Both the position numbers and the translations under genes were made by a program. A stretch of 64,000 nucleotides of DNA from the NCBI GenBank assembly GCA_020634615.1, contig JACKBI010000020.1, positions 1 through 64,000 on the forward strand, given 5' to 3'. The notes beneath the pieces are model-generated. The model was not told the origin of the DNA. It worked only from the letters and a program-made list of their open reading frames with translations, and ran no database searches. The DNA is from Anaerolineales bacterium. GTDB taxonomy: Bacteria; Chloroflexota; Anaerolineae; JAAEKA01. Positions 43,161 to 51,192 of the stretch are shown one piece after another; position 1 is the stretch's first letter, and each line of letters opens with the position of its first letter.

Positions 43161-43589
43161 ATGCGAGTAATGGTGATCATCAAGGCTAACGAGGACAGCG
43201 AGGCGGGCATCATGCCCAGCGAGCAGTTGCTGACGGATATGGGCGCGTACAACGAAGAACTGGTGAAAGCGGGCGTCATGCTGGCCGGTGAGGGGTTGCA
43301 TCCCAGCTCCAAGGGCAAGCGCGTCAGGTTCTCGGGCGGCAAGACGACTGTGATCGACGGTCCGTTCACCGAAACCAAGGAGCTGATCGCCGGTTTCTGG
43401 CTGTGGCAGGTGAAGTCCATGGAAGAAGCGGTCGAATGGGTCAGGCGCATGCCCAGCCCCGACGGCGCCGACGAGGGCAGCATCGAGATCCGTCCGGTGT
43501 TCGAGGCGGACGACTTCGGCGACGAGTTCACGCCGGAACTGCGCGAGCAGGAAGACCGGCTGAGGGCGCAGATCGCGACCAAGGCGTAA
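43161..43589 (+). CDS. YCII-related DGPF-domain protein
   Basis: 142 residues, a small ferredoxin-like-fold domain with the namesake VIDGPFTETKELIAGF motif and MPSPDGADEGSIEIRPV. Such proteins are encoded beside ECF42 sigma factors in many bacteria and are thought to work with them. GAAGGAG ribosome site upstream. First gene of a three-gene unit; enzyme activity is unknown. Confidence 0.9.
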   Translation: MRVMVIIKANEDSEAGIMPSEQLLTDMGAYNEELVKAGVMLAGEGLHPSSKGKRVRFSGGKTTVIDGPFTETKELIAGFWLWQVKSMEEAVEWVRRMPSPDGADEGSIEIRPVFEADDFGDEFTPELREQEDRLRAQIATKA

Positions 43590-43595
43590 TTTCGC

Positions 43596-43641
43596 CAGGA
43601 CTGGCAGTCCTTTGCAATCCTGTCAGGACTGCCAGTCCTTG
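43596..43641. repeat. aggactggcagtcct palindrome pair
   Basis: AGGACTGGCAGTCC (43597-43610) and its complement AGGACTGCCAGTCCTT (43625-43640) flank 14 nt. Same core as the element at 6185-6291. Lies between the DGPF and PhnB-like genes and could also act as a weak intercistronic hairpin. Confidence 0.65.
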
Positions 43642-43663
43642 AGACCAAACCAAGGAGACTATC

Positions 43664-44137
43664 ATGCAGAAGATCACAACATTTCTGGCATATGACAACC
43701 AGGCCGAGGAGGCGGTGAACCTCTACGTCTCGCTCTTTCCCAATTCCAGGATCCTGAACAAGTCATACTACATGGAAGGCAGCCCCATGCCTGCCGGGCT
43801 GCTGATGACGGTACAGTTTGAGCTGGCAGGACTGGAATACATCGCCATGAACGGCGGGTCGTACTTCAAGTTCACCGACGGCATTTCGCTCTCCGTGGCC
43901 TGCGAATCGCAGGAAGAAGTGGACTTCCTGTGGGAGAAACTGTCGGAGGGCGGCGAACCGGGACCGTGCGGCTGGCTGAAGGATCGCTTCGGCCTGTCGT
44001 GGCAGATCAACCCGATCGTCCTCGGTCAGATGCTGGGCGACGAGGACCGCGAACGCGCCGGGCGGGTCATGCAGGCGATGTTAAAAATGGGCAAGATCGA
44101 GATCGCCGAGCTGCAGCGGGCCTACGACGGGGAGTAA
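43664..44137 (+). CDS. PhnB-like VOC-superfamily protein
   Basis: 157 residues. ITTFLAYDNQAEEAVNLYVSLFPNS, 'NGGSYFKFTDGISLSVACES' (in two pieces) and GWLKDRFGLSWQINP are the pattern annotated as PhnB or '3-demethylubiquinone-9 3-methyltransferase' domain, a glyoxalase/VOC fold. Real activity is unknown. CAAGGAGA ribosome site. Ends 12 bp before the sigma gene, consistent with co-transcription. Confidence 0.88.
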   Translation: MQKITTFLAYDNQAEEAVNLYVSLFPNSRILNKSYYMEGSPMPAGLLMTVQFELAGLEYIAMNGGSYFKFTDGISLSVACESQEEVDFLWEKLSEGGEPGPCGWLKDRFGLSWQINPIVLGQMLGDEDRERAGRVMQAMLKMGKIEIAELQRAYDGE

Positions 44138-44149
44138 CCGGCGGCGCTC

Positions 44150-45427
44150 ATGACCGTTGCGACGTCCGACATCCACCGCACCATCGACGCCGTCTGGCGC
44201 ATCGAGTCGGCGAAACTGATCGGCAGCCTGGCGCGCATCGTCCGCGATGTCGGCCTGGCTGAGGATCTGGCACAGGACGCGCTGGTGATCGCGCTGGAGC
44301 GGTGGCCGCAGATGGGCATCCCCGACAACCCGGGAGCCTGGCTGATGGCCACCGCCAAGCACCGCGCCATCGATCGGGTACGGCGCAACGTCACCCTGGA
44401 ACGCAAGGTCGATCAGTTGGGCCGGGACCTTGAGATGCAGCAGACGCTGGCCGAAGCAGATTTCAGCGATGTCCCGGATAGCGATGACCTGGATGACGAC
44501 CTGCTGCGCCTCATCTTCACTGCCTGTCACCCGGTGCTTTCGCGTGAGGCGCGCATTGCGCTGACGCTGCGCCTGCTGGGCGGCCTGACCACCGGCGAGA
44601 TCGCGCGCGCGTTCCTGATCTCCGAGCCGACCGTCGCGCAGCGCATCGTGCGCGCCAAGCGCACGCTGGCCGAGGCGCACGTGCCGTTCGAGGTACCGCT
44701 GGGCGCGGAACGCCAGGAGCGTCTGTCGTCGGTACTTGAGGTGATCTACCTGATTTTCAACGAAGGCTACTCTGCCAGCGCCGGCGACGACTGGGTGCGT
44801 CCGGCGTTGTGCGAGGATGCGCTACGCCTGAGCCGTATCCTCGCTGAGCTAATGCCGCAGGAGCCGGAAGTCCATGGTCTGGTCGCACTGATGGAAATCC
44901 AGGCATCGCGGCTGCGGGCCCGTGTCGGACCGAACGGCCAGCCGGTGCTGCTGCTCGACCAGAACCGGGCGCGCTGGGACCGGCTGCTCATCGGCCGCGG
45001 GTTGGCGGCGCTGGCGCGCGCCGAGGCGTTGGGCGGCGCGCTGGGACCGTACACGCTGCAGGCGGCGATTGCTGCCTGTCACGCGCGGGCCTTGACGGCT
45101 GACGACACAGACTGGGCGCGCATCGCGGCGCTATATGACGCGCTGGCCCAGATTGCGCCGTCGCCCGTTGTCGAATTGAACCGAGCCGTCGCGGTCGCGA
45201 TGGCATACGGACCGGCCGCCGGGCTGGAACTGGTCGACGCGCTGGCTGACGAGCCGGCGCTGAAAAGCTACCACTTCCTGCCCGCTGTGCGCGGCGATTT
45301 GCTGGCGAAGCTTGGTCGAAGCGACGAAGCGCGCACCGAGTTCGAGCGCGCTGCATCGCTCACCAACAATAGCCGCGAGCGCGATCTTCTGCTTGAACGC
45401 GCTGCCGAAGCCAGTCGAGGATCGTAG
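44150..45427 (+). CDS. ECF42-group RNA polymerase sigma factor
   Basis: 425 residues, much longer than a usual ECF sigma. Region 2 is at about 15-80 (DVGLAEDLAQDALVIALERWP) and region 4 at about 125-180 (TTGEIARAFLISEPTVAQRIVRAKRTL). A helical TPR-like C-terminal extension of about 230 residues follows (SSVLEVIYLIFNEGYSAS, YDALAQIAPSPVVELNRAVAV). This architecture and the DGPF neighbour define the ECF42 group, which lacks a classical anti-sigma; the C-terminal domain is essential for activity in studied members. No anti-sigma gene is present here either. Confidence 0.92.
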   Translation: MTVATSDIHRTIDAVWRIESAKLIGSLARIVRDVGLAEDLAQDALVIALERWPQMGIPDNPGAWLMATAKHRAIDRVRRNVTLERKVDQLGRDLEMQQTLAEADFSDVPDSDDLDDDLLRLIFTACHPVLSREARIALTLRLLGGLTTGEIARAFLISEPTVAQRIVRAKRTLAEAHVPFEVPLGAERQERLSSVLEVIYLIFNEGYSASAGDDWVRPALCEDALRLSRILAELMPQEPEVHGLVALMEIQASRLRARVGPNGQPVLLLDQNRARWDRLLIGRGLAALARAEALGGALGPYTLQAAIAACHARALTADDTDWARIAALYDALAQIAPSPVVELNRAVAVAMAYGPAAGLELVDALADEPALKSYHFLPAVRGDLLAKLGRSDEARTEFERAASLTNNSRERDLLLERAAEASRGS

Positions 45428-45463
45428 TTGGCTGACAGAGGTTTGGACCACAAACCCAGCAAT

Positions 45464-45500
45464 GACAAAGCCCCCTGAAAGCGTTTCAGGGGGCTTTGTC
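45464..45500. terminator. Bidirectional terminator between sigma factor and glnA
   Basis: GACAAAGCCCCCTGAAA and its exact complement make a 17-bp stem with a GCG loop. TTTGTC tails occur on both strands. It serves both convergent genes. Confidence 0.85.
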
Positions 45501-45518
45501 ATTTCGTGAATACGACGC

Positions 45519-46934
45519 TTACACGTCGAAATACATCATGAACTCGTGGGGATGCGGGCGCATGCGCATGGGATCGACTTCGTTCTCGCGCTTGTAGGCG
45601 ATGTAGGTCTCCAGCATGTCGCTGGTAAACACGTCGCCCTTCAGCAGGAACTCGTGATCGGCCTCCAGAGCGAAGAGCACAGCTTCCAACGAACCGGGCA
45701 CCTGCTTGACTGCCTTTGCCTCTTCGGGCGGCAGGCTGTAGAGGTCCTTGTCCAGCGGGCCACCGGGATCGATGCGGTTCTGGATGCCGTCGATGCCGGC
45801 CATCAACATGGCGGCAAAGGCGAGATACGGATTGGCCGACGGGTCAGGCGCGCGGAACTCGATGCGCTTGGCCTTCGGGCTCTTGGAATAGACCGGGATA
45901 CGGCAGATGGCCGAGCGGTTACGCTGCGAGTAAGCCAGGTTGACGGGCGCTTCGAAGCCGGGCACCAAACGGCGGTAGGAGTTGGTGGTCGGGGCGCACA
46001 AGGCCAGGAGGGCCGGGGCATGCTTCAGCAAGCCGCCGATGTAGAAACGGGCGCTGTCGGAGAGCTGGCCATAGCCTGCTTCGTCGTAGAAGACGTTCTT
46101 GCCGTCCTTCCAGACACTCTGGTGGACGTGCATGCCGCTGCCGTTGTCGCCAAAGATCGGCTTGGGCATGAAGGTCGCCGTCAGTCCTTCCTTGCGGGCG
46201 ACGTTCTTCACGATGTACTTGTACTTCATGATGCTGTCGGCCATCTGCAGCAGCGGGCCGAAACGCATGTCGATCTCACACTGGCCGGCGGTCGCCACCT
46301 CGTGATGATGGACCTCGATATCGATGCCGGCTTCTTCCAGTGCCATGACGATGCGGCTGCGCACGTCCTGCAGTGTATCGGTGGGCGGGGTCGGGAAGTA
46401 GCCACGTTTGGGTGGAATCTGCGCGCCCAGGTTCTGGCGGTCAGCGCGGCCGCTGTTCCACCAGGCCTCATCGCTGTCGATGGAGTAAAACGCTTCGTTG
46501 GAGCCGCCGCCATAGCGCACGTTGTTGAACAGGAAGAACTCGGCCTCAGGTCCCCAGAAGCTGGTGTCGCCGATGCCGGTCTGTTTCAGATAGGCGTCGG
46601 CGCGCGCGGCGATGAAACGCGGGTCGCGCGAGTAAGGATCGCGCGTGATAGGATCGTACACATCGCACACGATGGCCAGCGTTGGGACTTCAAGGACCGG
46701 GTCAATAAATGCGGTCTCGGCATCCAGCATCAGGAGCATGTCCGACTCGTGGATCTCCTTGAAGCCTCGAATGGATGAACCATCGAAGCCAACACCTTCT
46801 TCAAAAGTCTCTGCGGTCAGTTCTTTGGCCGGCACCGAGAAATGCTGCCAGACACCCGGCAGGTCGGTAAACCGGAAATCCACCATTTTCACCTGCGGCA
46901 CCAAGGCCAGCACATCTGCTACGGTTTTCGCCAT
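45519..46934 (-). CDS. glnA: Type I glutamine synthetase
   Basis: 471 residues; makes glutamine from glutamate and ammonia with ATP as a dodecamer. MAKTVADVLALV opens the preferred start at 46934, with CAAGGAGA upstream; the frame continues 28 codons further without support. Signatures are DGSSIRGF, 'EVATAGQCEIDMRF', the ATP-site 'KPIFGDNGSGMHVHQS' and the adenylylation loop DLYSLPPEE with its Tyr. The presence of that Tyr and of glnE directly upstream indicates control by adenylylation. Confidence 0.96.
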   Translation of the reverse strand: MAKTVADVLALVPQVKMVDFRFTDLPGVWQHFSVPAKELTAETFEEGVGFDGSSIRGFKEIHESDMLLMLDAETAFIDPVLEVPTLAIVCDVYDPITRDPYSRDPRFIAARADAYLKQTGIGDTSFWGPEAEFFLFNNVRYGGGSNEAFYSIDSDEAWWNSGRADRQNLGAQIPPKRGYFPTPPTDTLQDVRSRIVMALEEAGIDIEVHHHEVATAGQCEIDMRFGPLLQMADSIMKYKYIVKNVARKEGLTATFMPKPIFGDNGSGMHVHQSVWKDGKNVFYDEAGYGQLSDSARFYIGGLLKHAPALLALCAPTTNSYRRLVPGFEAPVNLAYSQRNRSAICRIPVYSKSPKAKRIEFRAPDPSANPYLAFAAMLMAGIDGIQNRIDPGGPLDKDLYSLPPEEAKAVKQVPGSLEAVLFALEADHEFLLKGDVFTSDMLETYIAYKRENEVDPMRMRPHPHEFMMYFDV

Positions 46935-47058
46935 GTTCAGTCTCCTTGAATTGTTGAGTTCATCTGCCGGGCCGGAAATTCGATGGTCTGTAACAGCGTA
47001 CGTTTCGCTGTAAGGCACAGATCTGGACTTCTACCAGCGTGAGCAAGATTCAGCCTTT

Positions 47059-47103
47059 AGTGTATCAAGTCCGCGGCGCTCTGTCCAGTACCCAAAGGGG
47101 TAC
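47059..47103 (-). promoter_or_regulatory. Probable glnA promoter with upstream palindrome
   Basis: Minus strand TGGACA (47087-47082), 17-nt spacer, TACACT (47064-47059). Directly upstream is GTACCC-aaag-GGGTAC (47088-47103), a perfect 6-bp palindrome. A second inverted repeat, ACAGCG-n7-CGCTGT, lies at 46993-47011 in the leader. Which regulator binds is unknown. Confidence 0.5.
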
Positions 47104-47166
47104 TCTTTGCCAAAATCGGCCTTGAAAGCCGGACCTTTAACGCCGTCTTCACACGTGTGAGTCACC

Positions 47167-50100
47167 TCAGCCAAGCAGGCTTGCATTCAACATCTGCACG
47201 TTGGCGATGTGATCGGCCAGGTCGGCGCTGAACAGCGACTGGTTGTTGGCGTATCCCATTCGCCGGGTCAGAAAGGCGAACTCCTCGTCTGTCTCGCGCG
47301 GCACAGTCAGGTCCTTGCTGTGGCCGCGTACCACCCGCAATGCATCGATCAGCCGCTGCAGGAAGAGATGCGCGGCGCGCAGGTGGGTGAAATGCTCCTG
47401 GGACAAAATCCCCAGCCAGGCCAGCGCGGCCATGGCTTCCTGTGTGTTGGTCAGATGCAATGCCGGCTCGTCGCGTCCATGGTTGATCTGCAATCCCTGG
47501 ACCAGATATTCGACATCCACCAGGCCGCCGGGGCTGTATTTGGCGTTGATGCGCCCCGGCGTCACCAGATGGCGCAGTTGCCGTTCGCGCATCGCGCGCA
47601 TGGCCGGCACATCGAACGGCTCGCCACCGTAGACATAGGCATCTCGCAACAGTTGCACCTGGTCGCCCAGCGCAGCTTCGCCGCAGATCGGCCGCAGCTT
47701 GATCAGCGCCTGGCGCTCGTAGCTCCAGGCTGGCCCGCCGGGCGCGAAATAACGCCGAAAAGCCGCCAGCGACACGGCCAGACTACCGGCGCTGCCATAG
47801 GGCCGCAGTTGCAAATCGAGATCAAATGAGCCCTCGTGACGGGTGCGGATCGCCTTGCGCACCTCCTGCACCAGCCGCTCGTAATACTCCGTAGTCGTCA
47901 GCAGCCGCGGCCCGCTCGTCTGGCCATTGCTGTCGTAGATGAACATCAACTCGATGTCCGACGCGTAGCCCATTTCACGGCCGCCGCACTTGCCCAGCCC
48001 CACCACCGTCAGCGCGCTGGGTTCGCCATCTTCGCGCAACGGCCGGCCGTACTGTTCCTCCAGTTCGGCTTGGCACAGCCGGACCGTGGCCTCGATGACG
48101 ATTTCTGCCAGATCGGTCAGCTCAGCCGCGAACTGGGCCGGGTTGGGGATATAGCCAAGAATGTTGCGCATGTCGATGCGGAACATCTCGCGGTCCTTGA
48201 ATTCATTCATCGCGTCACGCCAGGACGCGTGCCGGTCCCCTGTGGAGATGTGCCCGGACTTCGGAAGTTGCCGGGGCTGCAAGGAAACCGGGGCTTCACT
48301 ACGGAAACTACCTCGTTCGCCATGGCCGGCAACTTCCGAAGTCTTGAAGAGCACGCCGTCCAGCTCGTGAGCCAGTTCGGGCTTCATCTTGGCGTGCGGG
48401 AAAGAGGCGACGTCCTGCACCACCGGGAACAGGTTTTCGTGCTGCATGCGCAAAAAGTCGTCCCACAAGAAGTCGCTGACACCCAGCAGTTGCGCCAGCG
48501 CGTTGAGAACCTCCGGCCGCTCCAGCGACGCCAGTTCGTCCGGCCAGTGCGGGCGGGCGAACAACTGACCCAGAAACTCGTGGAAGTGCGACAGCGCCGT
48601 CTCCGGGTTGGACGCATAGGGCAACAGATGCGTGAAGTGTTTGACAAGCACCGTGGCCGCGCGCAGTTCACGCTGCTTTTCCCGGTCCACGATCTTCTCG
48701 CCGCGGGTGTCAGTAATGTAGAGCGTATCGTGGATGCGGTTACCCGTGGACGCCACCGAGACATGTGCGATATGCAGCCCATTGAGCGCCAACGCATTGG
48801 TCAGTTCATAGAGGAAACCGATGGTATCCGGTCCCTGGATGCGCAGGATTGTGTAGCGCTCATCGCTGACGTTGTCGATGTCGATGTCGATGGGCTGTAC
48901 CATCTGCGACGCGCCCGGAATCTCACCGATCACCAGCGCCACCCGCTTGGCAAGCTCGCCCTGCGCCTCCCGCTGGCGGCGGCCTTGCAACAGCGACACC
49001 AGTTCCTCCAGTTCACCGGCATAGCGCAGCCAGACGCCCGGCTCGCCGTCGGGCGCGACCGTGCGCACCGTGAACACATCGACGATCTTACGCTGATCGG
49101 CCGGCTGGCTGGCTGCCTGGTCCGCTCGCGGATCGCCCGCGCCCAGCGGCTCGTAGGTAAACACATAGCCATCGACGATGCTGAACCCATAGGCAAACAG
49201 CAGGCCGCAGATCAGCGTCAGCTCGCCCAGATAGTCGAACCCCACGATGGTGACGCGCCAGCGGCCGTCCGCCAGCGCGTCGGCGCGCACCTCGACCGGA
49301 TTGTCGTACGACAAGCGCGCGGCCAGATCGGCGTGACGGCGGATCTCGTCACCGTCGAACACGGCGGCGTAGGAGGGCGCCATGCGCGAGATGTGCTGGC
49401 TGGCGGATGAACTGGGCGGTTCGGATGGCCGGGCGACCGGGCCGGGATTCGGTGTAACAGTATCGCGTTGCATAGCATCGACTCCATTGTCTTGCTGCAA
49501 AGCATCGGTGGATGGCTGCGCCAGATAGCGCCAGTAAATCGCGCGGATGGCGGCGCTATGCTGCCCATAGCGGGTGACGAACTCCTCGGCCGCTTCCGGC
49601 CCATGGAAGCCAAGCCGCTGCGCCAGGTAAGTCTGATCGGCCAGCCCGGTGGGCAGGGAATAGGTCTGGCGATAGTCGAGAATCTGCAGGTAGTGTTCGA
49701 CGGTACGCAGGAACACGTAACCATCGCCCAGAATGCGGCGCTCGTCGCGGGTCAACAAGTCACGCTCGGCCAGCCGCGCAAGCGCATCCAGTGTCTTGCC
49801 TGTCCGCAGCTCCGGGTGCGCGCCACCGTGGACGAGCTGCAGATATTGCGCGACGAACTCGACATCACGGATCGACCCCTCCCCCAGCTTAACCTCGCCC
49901 CAGTTCCGGCCGCGCTGGCGTAATTGCTCTTCAGTGCGCTGCTTCATGCCATGCACATCGGCCCGCACCGCGGCGGGATCGGCGCTTTCATAGAGTAGCG
50001 GTTCGGCCCGGCGCAGGAACTCTTCAGCAGTCTGTTGGCTGCCGGCAATCGGCCGCGCTTTGAGCAACGCCTGCTTCTCCCACAGGCGTGCGTGTTTCTG

Positions 50101-51009
50101 CAGGTAGGCCAGGTAACCGTCCACCGTGTTGACCAGCGGACCCACAGTTCCCCAGGGCCGCAGCCGCATGTCGACGCGATAGAGAAACCCGGCTGCGGTA
50201 GCCTGGCTCAACGCCTTAATCAGACGCTCACCGAGCCGAGCGTGGCGGGTTGCGTCGGCGTTGGCCAGCAGCAGCAGGTCGATGTCAGAGCTGTAGTTCA
50301 ACTCCTCGCCGCCCAGTTTGCCCATGGCGATCACGACAAACCCGGCCGGATCGACTGCCAACTGCGCTGCCAGCAGCTCGAGACAAATCTGCACCACCGC
50401 ATCTGCCAACCAGGAAAGCTGTAACGTCACCGTCGACATATCGAGCTGACCGGTCAGGTCGCCGAGACCGATGCGCAGCAGCTCCCACTGTTGGAAGTGA
50501 CGCAAGGAGTCCAACGCGCCGTCCAACGCGCCGTTCGCAGCCTGCTGGACAGCGGCGCCGGCCTCGGCGCGGAAGTCGTCCGGCATTTTGATGTGCCCGA
50601 TCCCGTTCCTCGTCGCCAGCCGCTCGAAATAGGCCGGGTTGCGCAACAGGATCTCGGTCAGGTACTGGCTGCCGGCGAAGAGCGTCACCAAAGTCTCGAT
50701 CTGGCGCGGATCGTCGGTCAACGCGATGTAGAACGCTTCCTGATCGGGCACCCGCTCGGCGAAGCGTTCGAAGTTGACCAGTGCGCGATCGGGGGAGGCG
50801 GCGTCGCCCAGCAACAAGAGCAGATAAGGCAGCGCGCCGAGGAGGGCACCCTGTGCGGGCGGCTGCGCCAGGCGGTCGATGCGGCCGCGCAGCGCATTGG
50901 GGCCATCGAACCCCAGGCGCGCCAGCAGCCGCGCCGTGTCCTCCAGGCGAACGGCCGGACTCCAGGGCGGGCGGGTCTGCGAAAATGGGTGCGTCGGATC
51001 GGTGGTCAT
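47167..51009 (-). CDS. glnE: Glutamine synthetase adenylyltransferase/deadenylase with internal ACT-like region
   Basis: 1280 residues from Met at 51009, versus about 950 in enterobacterial GlnE. The N-terminal deadenylase domain has GKLGGEELNYSSDIDLL near 230. The C-terminal adenylylase domain has GKCGGREMGYASDIELMF near 1005. Between them, about 530-770, lie ACT-like stretches such as YTILRIQGPDTIGFLYEL and LHIAHVSVAST, more usual in GlnD, perhaps sensing glutamine directly. Residues about 886-924 are encoded by an inserted family A palindromic repeat, just before the conserved 'WRDAMNEFKDREMFRI'. Controls the GlnA encoded downstream. Confidence 0.93.
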   Translation of the reverse strand: MTTDPTHPFSQTRPPWSPAVRLEDTARLLARLGFDGPNALRGRIDRLAQPPAQGALLGALPYLLLLLGDAASPDRALVNFERFAERVPDQEAFYIALTDDPRQIETLVTLFAGSQYLTEILLRNPAYFERLATRNGIGHIKMPDDFRAEAGAAVQQAANGALDGALDSLRHFQQWELLRIGLGDLTGQLDMSTVTLQLSWLADAVVQICLELLAAQLAVDPAGFVVIAMGKLGGEELNYSSDIDLLLLANADATRHARLGERLIKALSQATAAGFLYRVDMRLRPWGTVGPLVNTVDGYLAYLQKHARLWEKQALLKARPIAGSQQTAEEFLRRAEPLLYESADPAAVRADVHGMKQRTEEQLRQRGRNWGEVKLGEGSIRDVEFVAQYLQLVHGGAHPELRTGKTLDALARLAERDLLTRDERRILGDGYVFLRTVEHYLQILDYRQTYSLPTGLADQTYLAQRLGFHGPEAAEEFVTRYGQHSAAIRAIYWRYLAQPSTDALQQDNGVDAMQRDTVTPNPGPVARPSEPPSSSASQHISRMAPSYAAVFDGDEIRRHADLAARLSYDNPVEVRADALADGRWRVTIVGFDYLGELTLICGLLFAYGFSIVDGYVFTYEPLGAGDPRADQAASQPADQRKIVDVFTVRTVAPDGEPGVWLRYAGELEELVSLLQGRRQREAQGELAKRVALVIGEIPGASQMVQPIDIDIDNVSDERYTILRIQGPDTIGFLYELTNALALNGLHIAHVSVASTGNRIHDTLYITDTRGEKIVDREKQRELRAATVLVKHFTHLLPYASNPETALSHFHEFLGQLFARPHWPDELASLERPEVLNALAQLLGVSDFLWDDFLRMQHENLFPVVQDVASFPHAKMKPELAHELDGVLFKTSEVAGHGERGSFRSEAPVSLQPRQLPKSGHISTGDRHASWRDAMNEFKDREMFRIDMRNILGYIPNPAQFAAELTDLAEIVIEATVRLCQAELEEQYGRPLREDGEPSALTVVGLGKCGGREMGYASDIELMFIYDSNGQTSGPRLLTTTEYYERLVQEVRKAIRTRHEGSFDLDLQLRPYGSAGSLAVSLAAFRRYFAPGGPAWSYERQALIKLRPICGEAALGDQVQLLRDAYVYGGEPFDVPAMRAMRERQLRHLVTPGRINAKYSPGGLVDVEYLVQGLQINHGRDEPALHLTNTQEAMAALAWLGILSQEHFTHLRAAHLFLQRLIDALRVVRGHSKDLTVPRETDEEFAFLTRRMGYANNQSLFSADLADHIANVQMLNASLLG
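48236..48351. repeat. Family A palindromic element inserted in glnE
   Basis: GGACTTCGGAAGTTGCC (48256-48272) faces GGCAACTTCCGAAGTC (48328-48343), the same arms as the intergenic copies. The insertion is in frame and adds about 38 residues without a stop. Confidence 0.75.
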
Positions 51010-51107
51010 AAGATGCCGCGAGCATTGTACCAATCCCGCTGCGCGCGCGCAAAGAAGCAGCCAGGAAATCCAACTTTTCTGGAAAGGCGAACTTCTCCTG
51101 GAAACAC

Positions 51108-51146
51108 AAACGCTCCCGGCAAGCTGGTGGCCCGCCGGGAGCGTTT
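51108..51146 (-). terminator. Terminator of the subtilisin gene
   Basis: AAACGCTCCCGGC and GCCGGGAGCGTTT form a 13-bp stem with a 13-nt loop. T-rich stretches follow on both strands. It lies between the subtilisin stop and the glnE start. Confidence 0.75.
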
Positions 51147-51152
51147 TTCAGG

Positions 51153-51186
51153 AAGTGCCGGGGACTTCAGAAAGTCCCCGGCACTT
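51153..51186. repeat. Perfect 15-bp hairpin
   Basis: AAGTGCCGGGGACTT-caga-AAGTCCCCGGCACTT, 7 bp beyond the subtilisin stop. No T-run. It may help termination or be another REP-like palindrome. Confidence 0.65.
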
Positions 51187-51192
51187 GGAAGA

